DNA from: an uncultured Lachnospiraceae bacterium
GTDB lineage: Bacteria; Bacillota; Clostridia; Lachnospirales; Lachnospiraceae
Assembly: GCA_910583895.1 (NCBI GenBank)
Contig: CAJTYJ010000027.1
Location: 1 to 47,706 of the forward strand
Length of the DNA stretch: 47,706 bases
Reading direction: 5' to 3'
Made by a program: the position numbers and the translations under genes. The notes under the pieces were generated by a model that saw only the letters and a program-made list of their open reading frames with translations, was not told the origin of the DNA and ran no database searches. Below, one piece after another: positions 32,886 through 41,245 of the stretch (its first letter is position 1; every line of letters starts with the position of its first letter).

Positions 32886-33455
32886 CTACTGAATCACCAG
32901 CGTCCGCTCCCCAATCACATCCTCCAAAAGCCCCCGGACGATATGCTCCGTCTGGACCCTGGCATTCTGGATCAGACTTTCCATATCTGCTTTTTCCGAC
33001 ACATCCGCCTTCGCTGCCGCCACCATATCAATGACGTCTTCCTTTTCCGTCCGGTTAAACAATGCCCACTGCTCATCGTAGAACTCGATGGAGTTTTCAT
33101 CGATCTCCACGGACTGCACTTCGCATTCCGGCAGTGTGATCACCACCTGATCCTCCTGAACGTCGACCTCTGCCATCCGGATATCGATCCCCGCCCGGAC
33201 TCTGGCCGTGTAGATCATGGAAAAGCTGTTTTTCGTAAGGAACGGAATCTTTCCTTCTGTATATTTGATCAGCCCTGTATAGGTCAACCGGGCGGTGGTC
33301 AATTCACTGACCGCTTCCAGCTTTCCGCTGACAAAAGCAGAAGTAAGCTCCGGCTCCTTTGGCGCAGTGTAATGCACATACCCATAGATCCCCGCACCCA
33401 TGCCCAGAAGCAGCACCAGCAACAGAAAAACACATCTTTTTATCAATTTTATCAT
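32886..33455 (-). CDS. DUF4230 family protein, membrane-anchored
   Basis: A 189-residue protein with one N-terminal membrane anchor (about 7-29, LLLVLLLGMGAGIYGYV) and an outside domain typical of DUF4230: SELTTARLTYTG, IYTARVRAGIDI, ITLPECEV and an alanine/glutamate-rich helix near the C-terminus. The function of the family is not known. GGGAGAGGG precedes the ATG. With the small membrane protein that follows, it forms a short operon that is not obviously tied to the neighbouring regulator or defence genes. Confidence 0.85.
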   Translation of the reverse strand: MIKLIKRCVFLLLVLLLGMGAGIYGYVHYTAPKEPELTSAFVSGKLEAVSELTTARLTYTGLIKYTEGKIPFLTKNSFSMIYTARVRAGIDIRMAEVDVQEDQVVITLPECEVQSVEIDENSIEFYDEQWALFNRTEKEDVIDMVAAAKADVSEKADMESLIQNARVQTEHIVRGLLEDVIGERTLVIQ

Positions 33456-33716
33456 CTTCCCTCTCCCTGTCCTTGTATGGACTCCCTGTTTAAAATTTCT
33501 CCCCTACCGGAAATGTATTGTCCGTACATAAATTCTATAACCTACAGATCTATACCAATGAAAATCTGCAAGCACTTAACCGTCCCTAAACCAGAATTTA
33601 TCTATGAATATACATTCTGGTCATGCCTGACTTTTCATCTCCCTGAACCATACACAAAAATTCCCATCCATATCTTTCATAAAAACCTGTATCCTCAGTG
33701 AACAAGGGGATACACG

Positions 33717-33822
33717 CCCCAAGTGCCGTCTTTTGGCAACTGGAGGCGTTAACGTCAATTGGCGTACGTCCAGTACGCCTCATTCCGTTGCCCTGCCAGC
33801 TGCCAAAAGACAGTACTTGGGG
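33717..33822. mobile_element. 106-nt palindromic (MITE-like) element
   Basis: Imperfect terminal inverted repeats of about 27 nt start CCCCAAGTGCCGTCTTTTGG on one side and end with the complement CCAAAAGACAGTACTTGGGG on the other. An internal palindrome, GGCGTACgtccaGTACGCC, lies between. It splits the GNAT remnant. The flanks share an approximate 9-nt direct repeat on the minus strand (CCCTCTTTC and CCCTTGTTC), a possible target duplication. It has no room for a transposase, so it would have to be mobilised from elsewhere. Confidence 0.65.
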
Positions 33823-33997
33823 TCCGAAAGAGGGTATGATCAGTAACTAAACAGACGGGTGTGATACCCTTGGATTTCAAATCCTCAACTGTCATGTCAT
33901 GCAGGTGTCCTGCGATTCCTTTACATCGGTATTCCGCTTCTGCGTATGCCGCACAAATATCAGGGGGAAGATCTCTTCTGTCATGATCGTTGATGAT

Positions 33998-34043
33998 ATT
34001 ATACCATGCATCACTTCTGCTGAAAACTCTTAGTTTCTATCTT
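33998..34043. repeat. Left 46-nt direct repeat flanking the RADAR locus
   Basis: The repeat ATTATACCATGCATCACTTC... continues for 46 nt and is identical to 40715-40760 except at two positions (T/C at offsets 21 and 37). On the minus strand it forms the first recognisable part of the GNAT remnant and includes a TATAAT -10 with an extended TGG. The two copies bracket the defence genes and about 0.4 kb of flank. Confidence 0.85.
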
Positions 34044-34050
34044 TCTCTGT

Positions 34051-34082
34051 GTTACTGTTCACAGGGACCCTGTGAACGTAAC
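34051..34082 (-). terminator. Hairpin closing the RADAR operon
   Basis: GTTAC-T-GTTCACAGG and CCTGTGAAC-G-GTAAC-type arms make a stem of about 15 bp with a 3-nt loop (34051-34082). It lies 26 nt after the small ORF stop and about 8 nt inside the left direct repeat boundary. There is no clear T-tract on the minus strand, so the role is inferred. Confidence 0.5.
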
Positions 34083-34108
34083 CACATATACTTTGGCTCC
34101 ATAACTGT

Positions 34109-34315
34109 TCACACCCGGCAGGCAAACAGATGAGGAGAAAGGCAGCGATTATCGCCCATATGCCAGACCTTCTGCCAGGAACTGCGCAAAACAGGCTGTT
34201 CGCACCAAACCGGCACCATGCTTCCATCAAGAGCACAGCGCCGGTTTCCACATAAACCTTCCACAAAACTGCATTTATCACAATAGCACTTACAAAGTTC
34301 ACCCTGCACAGCCAC
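34109..34315 (-). CDS. Possible small cysteine-rich protein downstream of rdrB
   Basis: A 68-codon frame starting at a GTG directly after the rdrB stop codon. It encodes many cysteines in a zinc-ribbon-like pattern (LCKCYCDKC, then LCGNRRC, later VWCEQ and FACRV). It ends just before the hairpin at 34051-34082. The fit between the rdrB stop and the hairpin and the natural codon choice favour a real gene. Against it are the GTG start, the lack of a clear ribosome binding site other than the rdrB end, and an overlapping frame in the same stretch. I recognise no family. Known RADAR accessory proteins (RdrC of SLATT type, RdrD) are membrane proteins, so this is not one of them. Confidence 0.35.
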   Translation of the reverse strand: MAVQGELCKCYCDKCSFVEGLCGNRRCALDGSMVPVWCEQPVLRSSWQKVWHMGDNRCLSPHLFACRV

Positions 34316-37099
34316 CTACAGACGCTTAAGTGTCTGTTTCAGCTCATCATAAATCTGCTGCCCGCTTTCCGTCCGCTGTAAAAAAGAAGCTTTCATCCCA
34401 CATTCTCTCACTTTGTCAATCCACTGAAGAACCATCTCCCGACTGACCGACTGATTCAGCATCCCATAATAAATATATGCCAGTTCATTGGACACATTGG
34501 TATGAAATACGGATGGATCATCGGAGTTGATGCACACCATCACATTGTCCTCCCCACCCGGACAGTTCAGCCGATAGATCTGATTCTCTGTGATTCTGTC
34601 GATCTCACCGATCGCAAGATTGGAAGAAGGATTGACTTCCACCACAATTCCCTTTCTGCTCAGTTTCCGCCGCAGAATCTCCTGCAGCGTCTCCGTGATC
34701 TGAATATCCTGCTCGGTCACCTCATAGTGAATCGGCCGCTCCATCTCTGTCAAGAACTTCCTGCAGTGCCTTGCCCGGGCGATCTTGTCCCCGTTCCAGA
34801 CAATCTCACTGTAGGTCCGATTTCGTACCGCCTCGCAGAACCCCACATCTTCTGCCTCTCTGCAGGCGGCATGGTCTCCGGCAGATATGGCAAAAGTCTT
34901 CCGGTACCCTTCTGTCAGAGCCTGCATGGTCAATCCCTGTGACTTTCCGTAAATATGCTCTGCCAGTTCATAGACGCGTCTCTCAATATACGCAGTCCAT
35001 GCAAAATGAGCCCCGGCCGTATCCTGACTCAGTTCATAATAGGCCCAGATATAGTTTTCCAGCGCTTCAATCCGCGGCAATACGGCAAAAGGATTCCGTT
35101 CTTTCCACAGCCTGGGCGAAATTCCAAGAGCGGTCCCGTGTCCGATACGGTCTCCTGCATGAAATTTCAGGAATGTAACTGCTTCATCCATCCGGCGGAG
35201 TCCGGACAGCATATGCCGGAAATCTTCCCCTGCATGAAACGTAAAGCGCAGGCTCTGCCTTTTATTTCTGCCGTATCCAATCGGTTCCACCAGACTGTCC
35301 CTGGCGCCTTCATATGCCCGCACAAAGACCCAGACCGGAGTGGAGTTCTCCAGACTGGCCGCATCAATTCCCACAAGATACCGGTCCAGCCCTGGTATCT
35401 CATCCCGAAGCTTCTTCATACACCGGACCTGCCGTTCATATTTGTCTTCCAGAACGCCGAACTGCATCTTCTCCCGATGTTCCAGTCCATCCAGATAACA
35501 TTTATCCGGAATCGTCTGATCCGTCTCTTTGATCAGGTGGCAGACCAGCCCCGCCTGCGGAAAATCCCGGTTGACCCGGTATCCCTCTCTTGTCTTTTCG
35601 CAGTAATCTTTTTGAATGACACGGCAGTAGGCTTCCAGAAACGCCCGCACCTCTTTGCGGAATTCTGCTTCGCTCTCATTGACCGATGTCCGGAATTCGA
35701 TTTTCTTCAGATCTCTGTTCTGGAACTGCTTGCGCATCGCCAGTTCCCAGTACATGGTCCGTCCTTCTGCTGAAGATAAACCGGCGGATATGGTGCTGTA
35801 ATACCGGTTCATCTTTGAATTCCTGTTATAAAATTCATCTTGAAAATAGTCCAGGCCCCGTATGGTCTTCTTCTGTACTGTACGTCCAAATACAGAATGC
35901 TTCACTCTCAGATACTGCAGCATACACCGGACCAGACATTTTTCCCGAACACCAGTCTGTGCTCCAGACGACATACGTTCGGAACATCTGCACAAGTACT
36001 GCATGCCATAAAACAAAAATATATTTTCATCCGAAGTATAGAGTCTTTCATTTATATTGAAAATCTTCTGTACAATGGTCTGTTCTTCTGTCTGTACCGG
36101 CAGAAAGAGAAGCAACGTCCCCCACAGTTTCTGAAAATAAAGAAGTATCTCATGCCTTGCTTCCTTCTTGGCAGCACTTCCCCAGTACTGCCGATAAAAC
36201 TTCTCCAGCCCCCTGCCATTGATAAAACAGCTCACCAGATTTCGCACCTCTTTGTTGGGTATATCTTCTTCAGATTCATCCCCTCTTCTCTGCCCTTTGC
36301 TGTCCAGCCGCATTTCCAGCTCTGCCGGCAACCGTCCGCTAAACGCAAGCGCCATCCAGATGCGGGCAACCGCCGCCGACAGCACATAGAACAGTACCTC
36401 ACATTCTCCCCTTGTCTGGTCACTCAGCTGAATCCCTGCCTGTTCCAGCGCGTCAGCTGTATAGTTGTCAAGGGGCACCATAAAAGCCTCCCAAATCTCA
36501 AAAAAAGACAGCGACACCCCTTTATGAAGATGATTCTCCGCAACTCCCGCCTGCAGCACTGCATCCAGCTGCTGATCGGCCACTTCGATCTGATTGTAAT
36601 AATGGTTCAGATTTTTGACACTGTTTTCCGGATTCTGAACCATATGAAGCATCACAAGGAAGTCCAGCGGCATATGCATATTCAGGCTGTGAAAGAGAAA
36701 GATCTTGTTCGCATCCCCAAATCCGCTCAGAAAATCCTGGTCATGTTCATTCTTCCAGTATTTAAATACCACTTTGCCGTCCCGCTGGGAAATCAGAGAA
36801 CGCGTAATCTTCCGGAAACATTCCAGATACAGCTGGAGTGCGCTCTCATATGGCCTTGTCTGTGCATCATACAGATAGCATTTCTCCAGATACATATACA
36901 CCTCGTCATAAGAATACAGGCTGCAAGTCTTCTGCACATAACGGATCATGGATTCCTTCAGCCGCTTCTTCGTCTCCTCCCGGGCCTTTTGCATCATTCT
37001 CTCCTGGATGATTTCCTCCATATAATCTTCCAGGAAAAAATCCAGAGACGCAAAAGGATAGCACAAAATCGTCAGATAACGATTGATCGTGTCATTCAT
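34316..37099 (-). CDS. rdrB: RdrB-like adenosine-deaminase-fold antiphage protein
   Basis: The deaminase partner of RADAR systems, which with RdrA forms a large complex that deaminates adenosine to inosine (RNA or ATP pools) on phage infection. The 927-residue protein is far longer than housekeeping adenosine deaminase (about 330-350), but all its catalytic motifs are in place. These are the metal-binding HLH (190-192), HAGE (His 622, Glu 625, the proton-shuttling Glu), the IGHGTALG segment with the metal His, VNPSSN, and SDDP (859-862, metal Asp). The first 180 residues and the 200-550 region are insertions typical of RdrB. GGGAGAGG precedes the ATG, and the gene begins 15 nt after rdrA. It should act only with RdrA. 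Confidence 0.87.
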   Translation of the reverse strand: MNDTINRYLTILCYPFASLDFFLEDYMEEIIQERMMQKAREETKKRLKESMIRYVQKTCSLYSYDEVYMYLEKCYLYDAQTRPYESALQLYLECFRKITRSLISQRDGKVVFKYWKNEHDQDFLSGFGDANKIFLFHSLNMHMPLDFLVMLHMVQNPENSVKNLNHYYNQIEVADQQLDAVLQAGVAENHLHKGVSLSFFEIWEAFMVPLDNYTADALEQAGIQLSDQTRGECEVLFYVLSAAVARIWMALAFSGRLPAELEMRLDSKGQRRGDESEEDIPNKEVRNLVSCFINGRGLEKFYRQYWGSAAKKEARHEILLYFQKLWGTLLLFLPVQTEEQTIVQKIFNINERLYTSDENIFLFYGMQYLCRCSERMSSGAQTGVREKCLVRCMLQYLRVKHSVFGRTVQKKTIRGLDYFQDEFYNRNSKMNRYYSTISAGLSSAEGRTMYWELAMRKQFQNRDLKKIEFRTSVNESEAEFRKEVRAFLEAYCRVIQKDYCEKTREGYRVNRDFPQAGLVCHLIKETDQTIPDKCYLDGLEHREKMQFGVLEDKYERQVRCMKKLRDEIPGLDRYLVGIDAASLENSTPVWVFVRAYEGARDSLVEPIGYGRNKRQSLRFTFHAGEDFRHMLSGLRRMDEAVTFLKFHAGDRIGHGTALGISPRLWKERNPFAVLPRIEALENYIWAYYELSQDTAGAHFAWTAYIERRVYELAEHIYGKSQGLTMQALTEGYRKTFAISAGDHAACREAEDVGFCEAVRNRTYSEIVWNGDKIARARHCRKFLTEMERPIHYEVTEQDIQITETLQEILRRKLSRKGIVVEVNPSSNLAIGEIDRITENQIYRLNCPGGEDNVMVCINSDDPSVFHTNVSNELAYIYYGMLNQSVSREMVLQWIDKVRECGMKASFLQRTESGQQIYDELKQTLKRL

Positions 37100-37114
37100 A
37101 ATTCATACCTCTCC

Positions 37115-40100
37115 CTATTGGAAAAGATCTTCAAATTCTGCTTCTGTAATTCCCAGCTTCTGAGAGGCCAGTTCAAAGACATCACTCTGACGCATCCGGT
37201 CGGCAAGCACTTCGCTTTCCAGCAGGCTGTCCACCAGCGTCTTGATCTCCTGCGCATCCCTGCCCATCTCCGTTGCCCAAGACTCGTTCGCAAGGAGACA
37301 GCGCAGATAGCTGTGGAAGTAGAACATATAGTCTTCTTTTTCAAAAGCTGGTTCCATTCCGCTCAATCCCTCTTTTAAAGTTTTCCAGGTTATTTGCGGG
37401 TTTTTCTTCAATTCACAGACTGCTTTTTTATGGACCAGGTATTCTATATATGTGAATGACTGAACCTCTTTGTGATAAGTATTTTCTATGTAATTTTCTA
37501 TGCATTCATTTATAGAATATTTTCTCTCAGATCCTGTACCATTTTCAAGATAATATTTCTTGTACACCTGGTCAACCACCTGGTCAAGTTCTTCTATTTT
37601 ACCTTGTTCCCTTAATGTTTTTATTACATCATCGTTTTTTGTTATATCGTATCTTAAATTCTTCCATTCCTGAAACCAAGACCGTACCAATTGTGGATCA
37701 TTTTCCTGTAAAAGTAATTCTTTCGACTGTAATTCATCTTTGTAAAAGAATTTATTTTCTCTGGTTTCCAACTCTTCCAGTATTTCATCCCACTTTTTGT
37801 CCCGAATCACCAGCGGCAGCTCCTTCAACTCCATCAAAAACTGTCTCGCTTCCTGCTTGCCATACTGGACTCTCGGATGATTATGCAAAAATTCTTCCAG
37901 CATACAGCGAATCACAAGTACATGTTCCAGTCTCATATACCAGGGACCGCCCGGATTATGATCTGACTCGGATAAAAACAAGATCTTTTTCAAGCGGTCA
38001 ACCAGACCATAAACCAACGCTTTTCCGGATGTTCCTTTGTTGCAGTCTCTGAGTGCAATATAAGTCCCCTTGACCAACTGGCCGGCATCAAAAACTAATC
38101 TTCCGCTACACATATTTAAAATATAATCTGATACCTTTTTCCTCAGATAAGGGAACACTTTTTCCTTCACATAGGAATGATTCCACATTCCGGCTTTATC
38201 AAGCTCTATGATCACCTGTCTTTCCTTTTCATCCTCTTTCCCCTGTACAGATCCATAACTAGAACCATTTAATTCCTCAATCTGGTTATTATCTTTTATA
38301 TCCTCAATCAAATCTCCCAAGGTTTTTGCCATACCGGCATGTATCAGCTCTTTCTCCATATGACCGATATTAAGATCTACTTTGGAATTTCTATCATTTT
38401 CTCTGAGACAGCTTTCAAAGTAAAGGCCATACAGCGAACACCCATTGATATGCTTTACCCACTTCCAAATTCCTGCAAAACTTATCCGCGGTCCCTGAAC
38501 AGGTACCTTATATTGGGGGTTAAGTAAATTTCCTTTTATCTTGCCCAGGAGCCTTTCTGCTTCTTTCAGATATACTATTGCTACATTATAGGCAGTGTCA
38601 CTTTGATATATTGCACCTCCTAACTTGACCCCTCTTACCAGCCACTCCCCATAAATCACATTCTGGTGATAGGGAAGATGATTTAAAAGGTCCAATAACA
38701 CATCTTCTGCCTGAAGATACAGTTCCGCCAGATATTTCTCGCGTTCCTGCTTATGCATTTCATCCTCTCCGCATATCGTCCATATAGTTTTTTTCAACGC
38801 AGTGGCTATTTTATAAAACCGGTTTAACTCCTTTGTTTCCCCGGATGTTTTTTTGCCCGTTTTGAATATGTCATAGATTATATCCCGCCCAAGATATTGA
38901 ATCAGATTCAAATCAAACAGAAAACTGCCACACTGAAGCAGGCGTTTTAATATCCACTGTTCCTTTGCTTCTCCATCCGTCTTATCCTTATCTGCCACCT
39001 GCAGATTAAGCAATGACCGCCTGGCCGCAACTTTCCCGTCTATTTCCTCATTCTGGATATATTCTGCAAGGATCTTGAGCTTTAATTCCTGATAACTCGG
39101 TTCCGCCCGGCTCTCTTGTGAAAACAGTCCGGCTGCAAACTCGGCCAGAAGAAAGAGGCGGAATCCTTCCACCGCTGAAAACTGTAATCTGTCCTCATGA
39201 TACAACAGATTTTTCAAACTCAGGAAATCAACCTGTGCTCCCAGACCAGTCTGTATCATTACCTTTTTCAGAAGTGTTTCTTTATACTTTGCATAAAATG
39301 GTACAGAGTCTATGACTGTCTGAAGCAGTCTCCACAGCTCCATCTTTTCCGTGTCTTCCTGCTGGTCAGTATCTGTCCCTTTTTTCTCTCTGCACAGTTC
39401 CAGCAGAACATTATAGACATTGTTCAGTCCTCTGGAAGTTTCATCAAAGAGATGGTACATGACCGGCATCCCATTTGTTTTTCTTCCCCGTCTATCTGTA
39501 ACAAAGCAGGATTTTTCGATCTTCCCTGCAGTCACTTCCGCCAGCAGTTCCGCCAGAGTTTTCTGCTCCTTTCCTTCCTCGTCAGTGACACGGTAGTTCC
39601 CTCTCTCCTCCAGGGACCAGTATTTGATGTTCTTACGGTATGCAGGCGGAAGGATTTTTTTCAGATATTCATAGGCCAGCATCTTCTTTTGTTCACGCAG
39701 ACTATGTCTTTCTTCGTTTTTATCTTCATCTCCCGACAGCCCACCATCCCCGTCTCTGACAGGACCAAATGCCCTCATAAATATATTTGCATCCAGCGCC
39801 TTTTCCTGCCTCAGAAATTCCAGTGTCAACGCTTCCTCAAATGTGTCCAGATCGCCTGACAAAAATGTCACAATCCTTGGATGAGACAGGTAAGACAGCA
39901 GCGTCTTCACCACATCCATACAGCGGACCGTACTCAGATCAATATCGTCAATAAACAAAAACACCATGGATCGGGAAGTATTTTCCCTGTCCCGGTCCAG
40001 AAGCATATCAATGAATTTGCTGAACTGCTCGATAAATACCGTATCGGAGCTGAATACCTCCGTCGTCTTATCCACATAATACTGCTCGCTGGTAAACTGA

Positions 40101-40573
40101 TGAATCAGAATATCCCGGTAGTCTTTCTTAATATAGCAGTACTGTTTCACCAGTTTGTGATACGCCTGTTCCAGCCTGCTGCGATTCAGATAGATACAGT
40201 CCCCCTGGAAAGCCGCTTTGTTCTCCGCATCCACTAATGGTTTCAGCATCCCCAAGATCACATCCATAAGCGCGGTTCCCGACGACATATTTTCCGGAAT
40301 GATAATGGGCAGCACAATATCATTATATGGATTTTCCTCTTTTAACTTTTTATGAAAGCTCTTTAAGATGGACGTCTTGCCGGCTCCCCGGCGGCCCATG
40401 ATTCCGATATTATTGGTCTTCTGTTCATATTCCTGCCGACTGGATGTCCGGGCAGAACGGTCATGCCGGAACACTTCGATCTGGGAGTGAATGGATTTCC
40501 AGTCAGGTAAAATCGCTCCCATCTCCGAATCTGATAAAAATCTTGCACCCAGTTTTGTCTTTTGCATACTCAT
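37115..40573 (-). CDS. rdrA: RdrA-like large P-loop ATPase of a RADAR system
   Basis: The ATPase half of RADAR. The 1152-residue protein has a KAP/STAND-like P-loop domain: Walker A GRRGAGKTS (60-68) and Walker B MVFLFIDDID (203-212), with a sensor-like IVTFLSGDLDTFE shortly after. The long C-terminal part (about 400-1152) is helical, with many charged heptad-like stretches and no known enzymatic motif, as in RdrA, which assembles into a funnel-shaped ring on RdrB. The length is at the upper end for RdrA. GGGGAG precedes the ATG by 11 nt. The 140-nt leader begins in the right direct repeat. The family link rests on the ATPase next to a giant adenosine deaminase in the same order as RADAR. Confidence 0.87.
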   Translation of the reverse strand: MSMQKTKLGARFLSDSEMGAILPDWKSIHSQIEVFRHDRSARTSSRQEYEQKTNNIGIMGRRGAGKTSILKSFHKKLKEENPYNDIVLPIIIPENMSSGTALMDVILGMLKPLVDAENKAAFQGDCIYLNRSRLEQAYHKLVKQYCYIKKDYRDILIHQFTSEQYYVDKTTEVFSSDTVFIEQFSKFIDMLLDRDRENTSRSMVFLFIDDIDLSTVRCMDVVKTLLSYLSHPRIVTFLSGDLDTFEEALTLEFLRQEKALDANIFMRAFGPVRDGDGGLSGDEDKNEERHSLREQKKMLAYEYLKKILPPAYRKNIKYWSLEERGNYRVTDEEGKEQKTLAELLAEVTAGKIEKSCFVTDRRGRKTNGMPVMYHLFDETSRGLNNVYNVLLELCREKKGTDTDQQEDTEKMELWRLLQTVIDSVPFYAKYKETLLKKVMIQTGLGAQVDFLSLKNLLYHEDRLQFSAVEGFRLFLLAEFAAGLFSQESRAEPSYQELKLKILAEYIQNEEIDGKVAARRSLLNLQVADKDKTDGEAKEQWILKRLLQCGSFLFDLNLIQYLGRDIIYDIFKTGKKTSGETKELNRFYKIATALKKTIWTICGEDEMHKQEREKYLAELYLQAEDVLLDLLNHLPYHQNVIYGEWLVRGVKLGGAIYQSDTAYNVAIVYLKEAERLLGKIKGNLLNPQYKVPVQGPRISFAGIWKWVKHINGCSLYGLYFESCLRENDRNSKVDLNIGHMEKELIHAGMAKTLGDLIEDIKDNNQIEELNGSSYGSVQGKEDEKERQVIIELDKAGMWNHSYVKEKVFPYLRKKVSDYILNMCSGRLVFDAGQLVKGTYIALRDCNKGTSGKALVYGLVDRLKKILFLSESDHNPGGPWYMRLEHVLVIRCMLEEFLHNHPRVQYGKQEARQFLMELKELPLVIRDKKWDEILEELETRENKFFYKDELQSKELLLQENDPQLVRSWFQEWKNLRYDITKNDDVIKTLREQGKIEELDQVVDQVYKKYYLENGTGSERKYSINECIENYIENTYHKEVQSFTYIEYLVHKKAVCELKKNPQITWKTLKEGLSGMEPAFEKEDYMFYFHSYLRCLLANESWATEMGRDAQEIKTLVDSLLESEVLADRMRQSDVFELASQKLGITEAEFEDLFQ

Positions 40574-40714
40574 CTTCTGTTGTACTCCCCTTTCCCGGAT
40601 TCTGCATTTATTTTACATTTTCTCCATAAAACGTAAAATCATTTTCTGCTGTATCTCTCTTTCAAAACATCAGACGGATCACTCGCATCCTGCTGATATA
40701 CGATTTTAAAAATA

Positions 40715-40743
40715 ATTATACCATGCATCACTTCCGCTGAAAA
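40715..40743 (-). promoter_or_regulatory. rdrA promoter inside the right direct repeat
   Basis: On the minus strand TTTTCA (40738-40743), 17 nt, then TATAAT (40715-40720) with TGG before it (extended -10). The hexamers lie fully in the right copy of the repeat. The left copy has the same elements, so both could start transcription to the left. Confidence 0.6.
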
Positions 40744-40760
40744 CTCTTAGCTTCTATCTT
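40715..40760. repeat. Right 46-nt direct repeat flanking the RADAR locus
   Basis: The second copy of the repeat at 33998-34043, 44 of 46 positions identical and in the same orientation. Similarity stops sharply on the leader side after TATAAT. The 40574-40927 gap otherwise holds the rdrA leader and the padR promoter; no gene is seen in it. Confidence 0.85.
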
Positions 40761-40864
40761 CTGCCGTCCTTTACCCCAGATCGATACAGGAAGGCACTGA
40801 AAAAGCAGCTTTTTACCAAATGGCCGCACAGGAAAAATCTATACTTCACATTTTTATATATAGA

Positions 40865-40896
40865 TTGACACAGTATATTATATGATATATAATATA
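40865..40896 (+). promoter_or_regulatory. Consensus promoter with PadR-type palindrome
   Basis: TTGACA (40865-40870), 17 nt, then TATAAT (40888-40893) is a perfect consensus promoter. The palindrome TATATTATAT-ATATAATATA (40874-40896) covers the spacer and -10, so a bound repressor, probably the PadR protein itself, would shut it off. Confidence 0.75.
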
Positions 40897-40927
40897 TAAA
40901 ACCCATACATAAGAAAGGAGCGCAAAA

Positions 40928-41245
40928 ATGATATTTCCGTTAAGTCCGCCCATGTTTGACCTGCTGATCCTTTCCATTACTGAAAAAGAAGACTCCTATG
41001 GTTATCAGCTGAGCCAGAAGATCAAAAGCGTCTCCGGTGTCAAGGATTCCACCCTCTATCCGATCCTGAAAAGACTCCAGGAACAGGGGTTTTTGAATGT
41101 CTATGACCAGCCCTTCCAGGGACGGAACCGGCGATATTACCGGATCACGGATTCCGGCAGAGAGCGATATCGGGAACTTATGGAGGAATGGCAGCTTCAC
41201 AAGGAAGCTGTTGATCAGATTTTGAAAGGAGGAAATGAGACATGA
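40928..41245 (+). CDS. PadR-family transcriptional repressor
   Basis: A 105-residue regulator with the PadR winged helix: DLLILSI, SYGYQLSQKIK, STLYPILKRLQEQGFL and the wing RRYYRITDSGRERY. It is short, with a single C-terminal helix, the group-2 type. AAAGGAG precedes the ATG, and it overlaps the DUF1700 gene by 4 nt. It is the first gene of a three-gene operon and likely controls it through the palindrome in its promoter. In Firmicutes this trio (PadR, DUF1700, DUF4097) often answers envelope or antibiotic stress. Confidence 0.93.
   Translation: MIFPLSPPMFDLLILSITEKEDSYGYQLSQKIKSVSGVKDSTLYPILKRLQEQGFLNVYDQPFQGRNRRYYRITDSGRERYRELMEEWQLHKEAVDQILKGGNET

Larger units (their letters stand above)
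33598..34043 (-). pseudogene. GNAT acetyltransferase remnant, split and 5'-truncated
   Basis: Reading on the minus strand, one frame gives a GNAT acetyl-CoA-binding segment (AEAEYRCKGIAGHLHDMTVE, then DLKSKGITPVCLVTDHT). After a 106-nt palindromic insert, another frame gives the family's C-terminus (DTGFYERYGWEFLCMVQGDE, then MTRMYIHR). Joining them restores a normal GNAT end (TDH-x-GFYERYGW). The frame is interrupted by the insert, and its beginning is missing: an in-frame TAG precedes the first recognisable residues in the direct repeat at 33998-34043. It is therefore a broken gene whose 5' side was lost at the edge of the defence locus. Confidence 0.75.

Noticed and set aside
34030..34302. 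Hydrophobic 90-codon frame downstream of rdrB that could be a membrane accessory protein
   Set aside because: It has a GTG start without a ribosome binding site, contains the strong hairpin at 34051-34082, and overlaps a more gene-like cysteine-rich frame.
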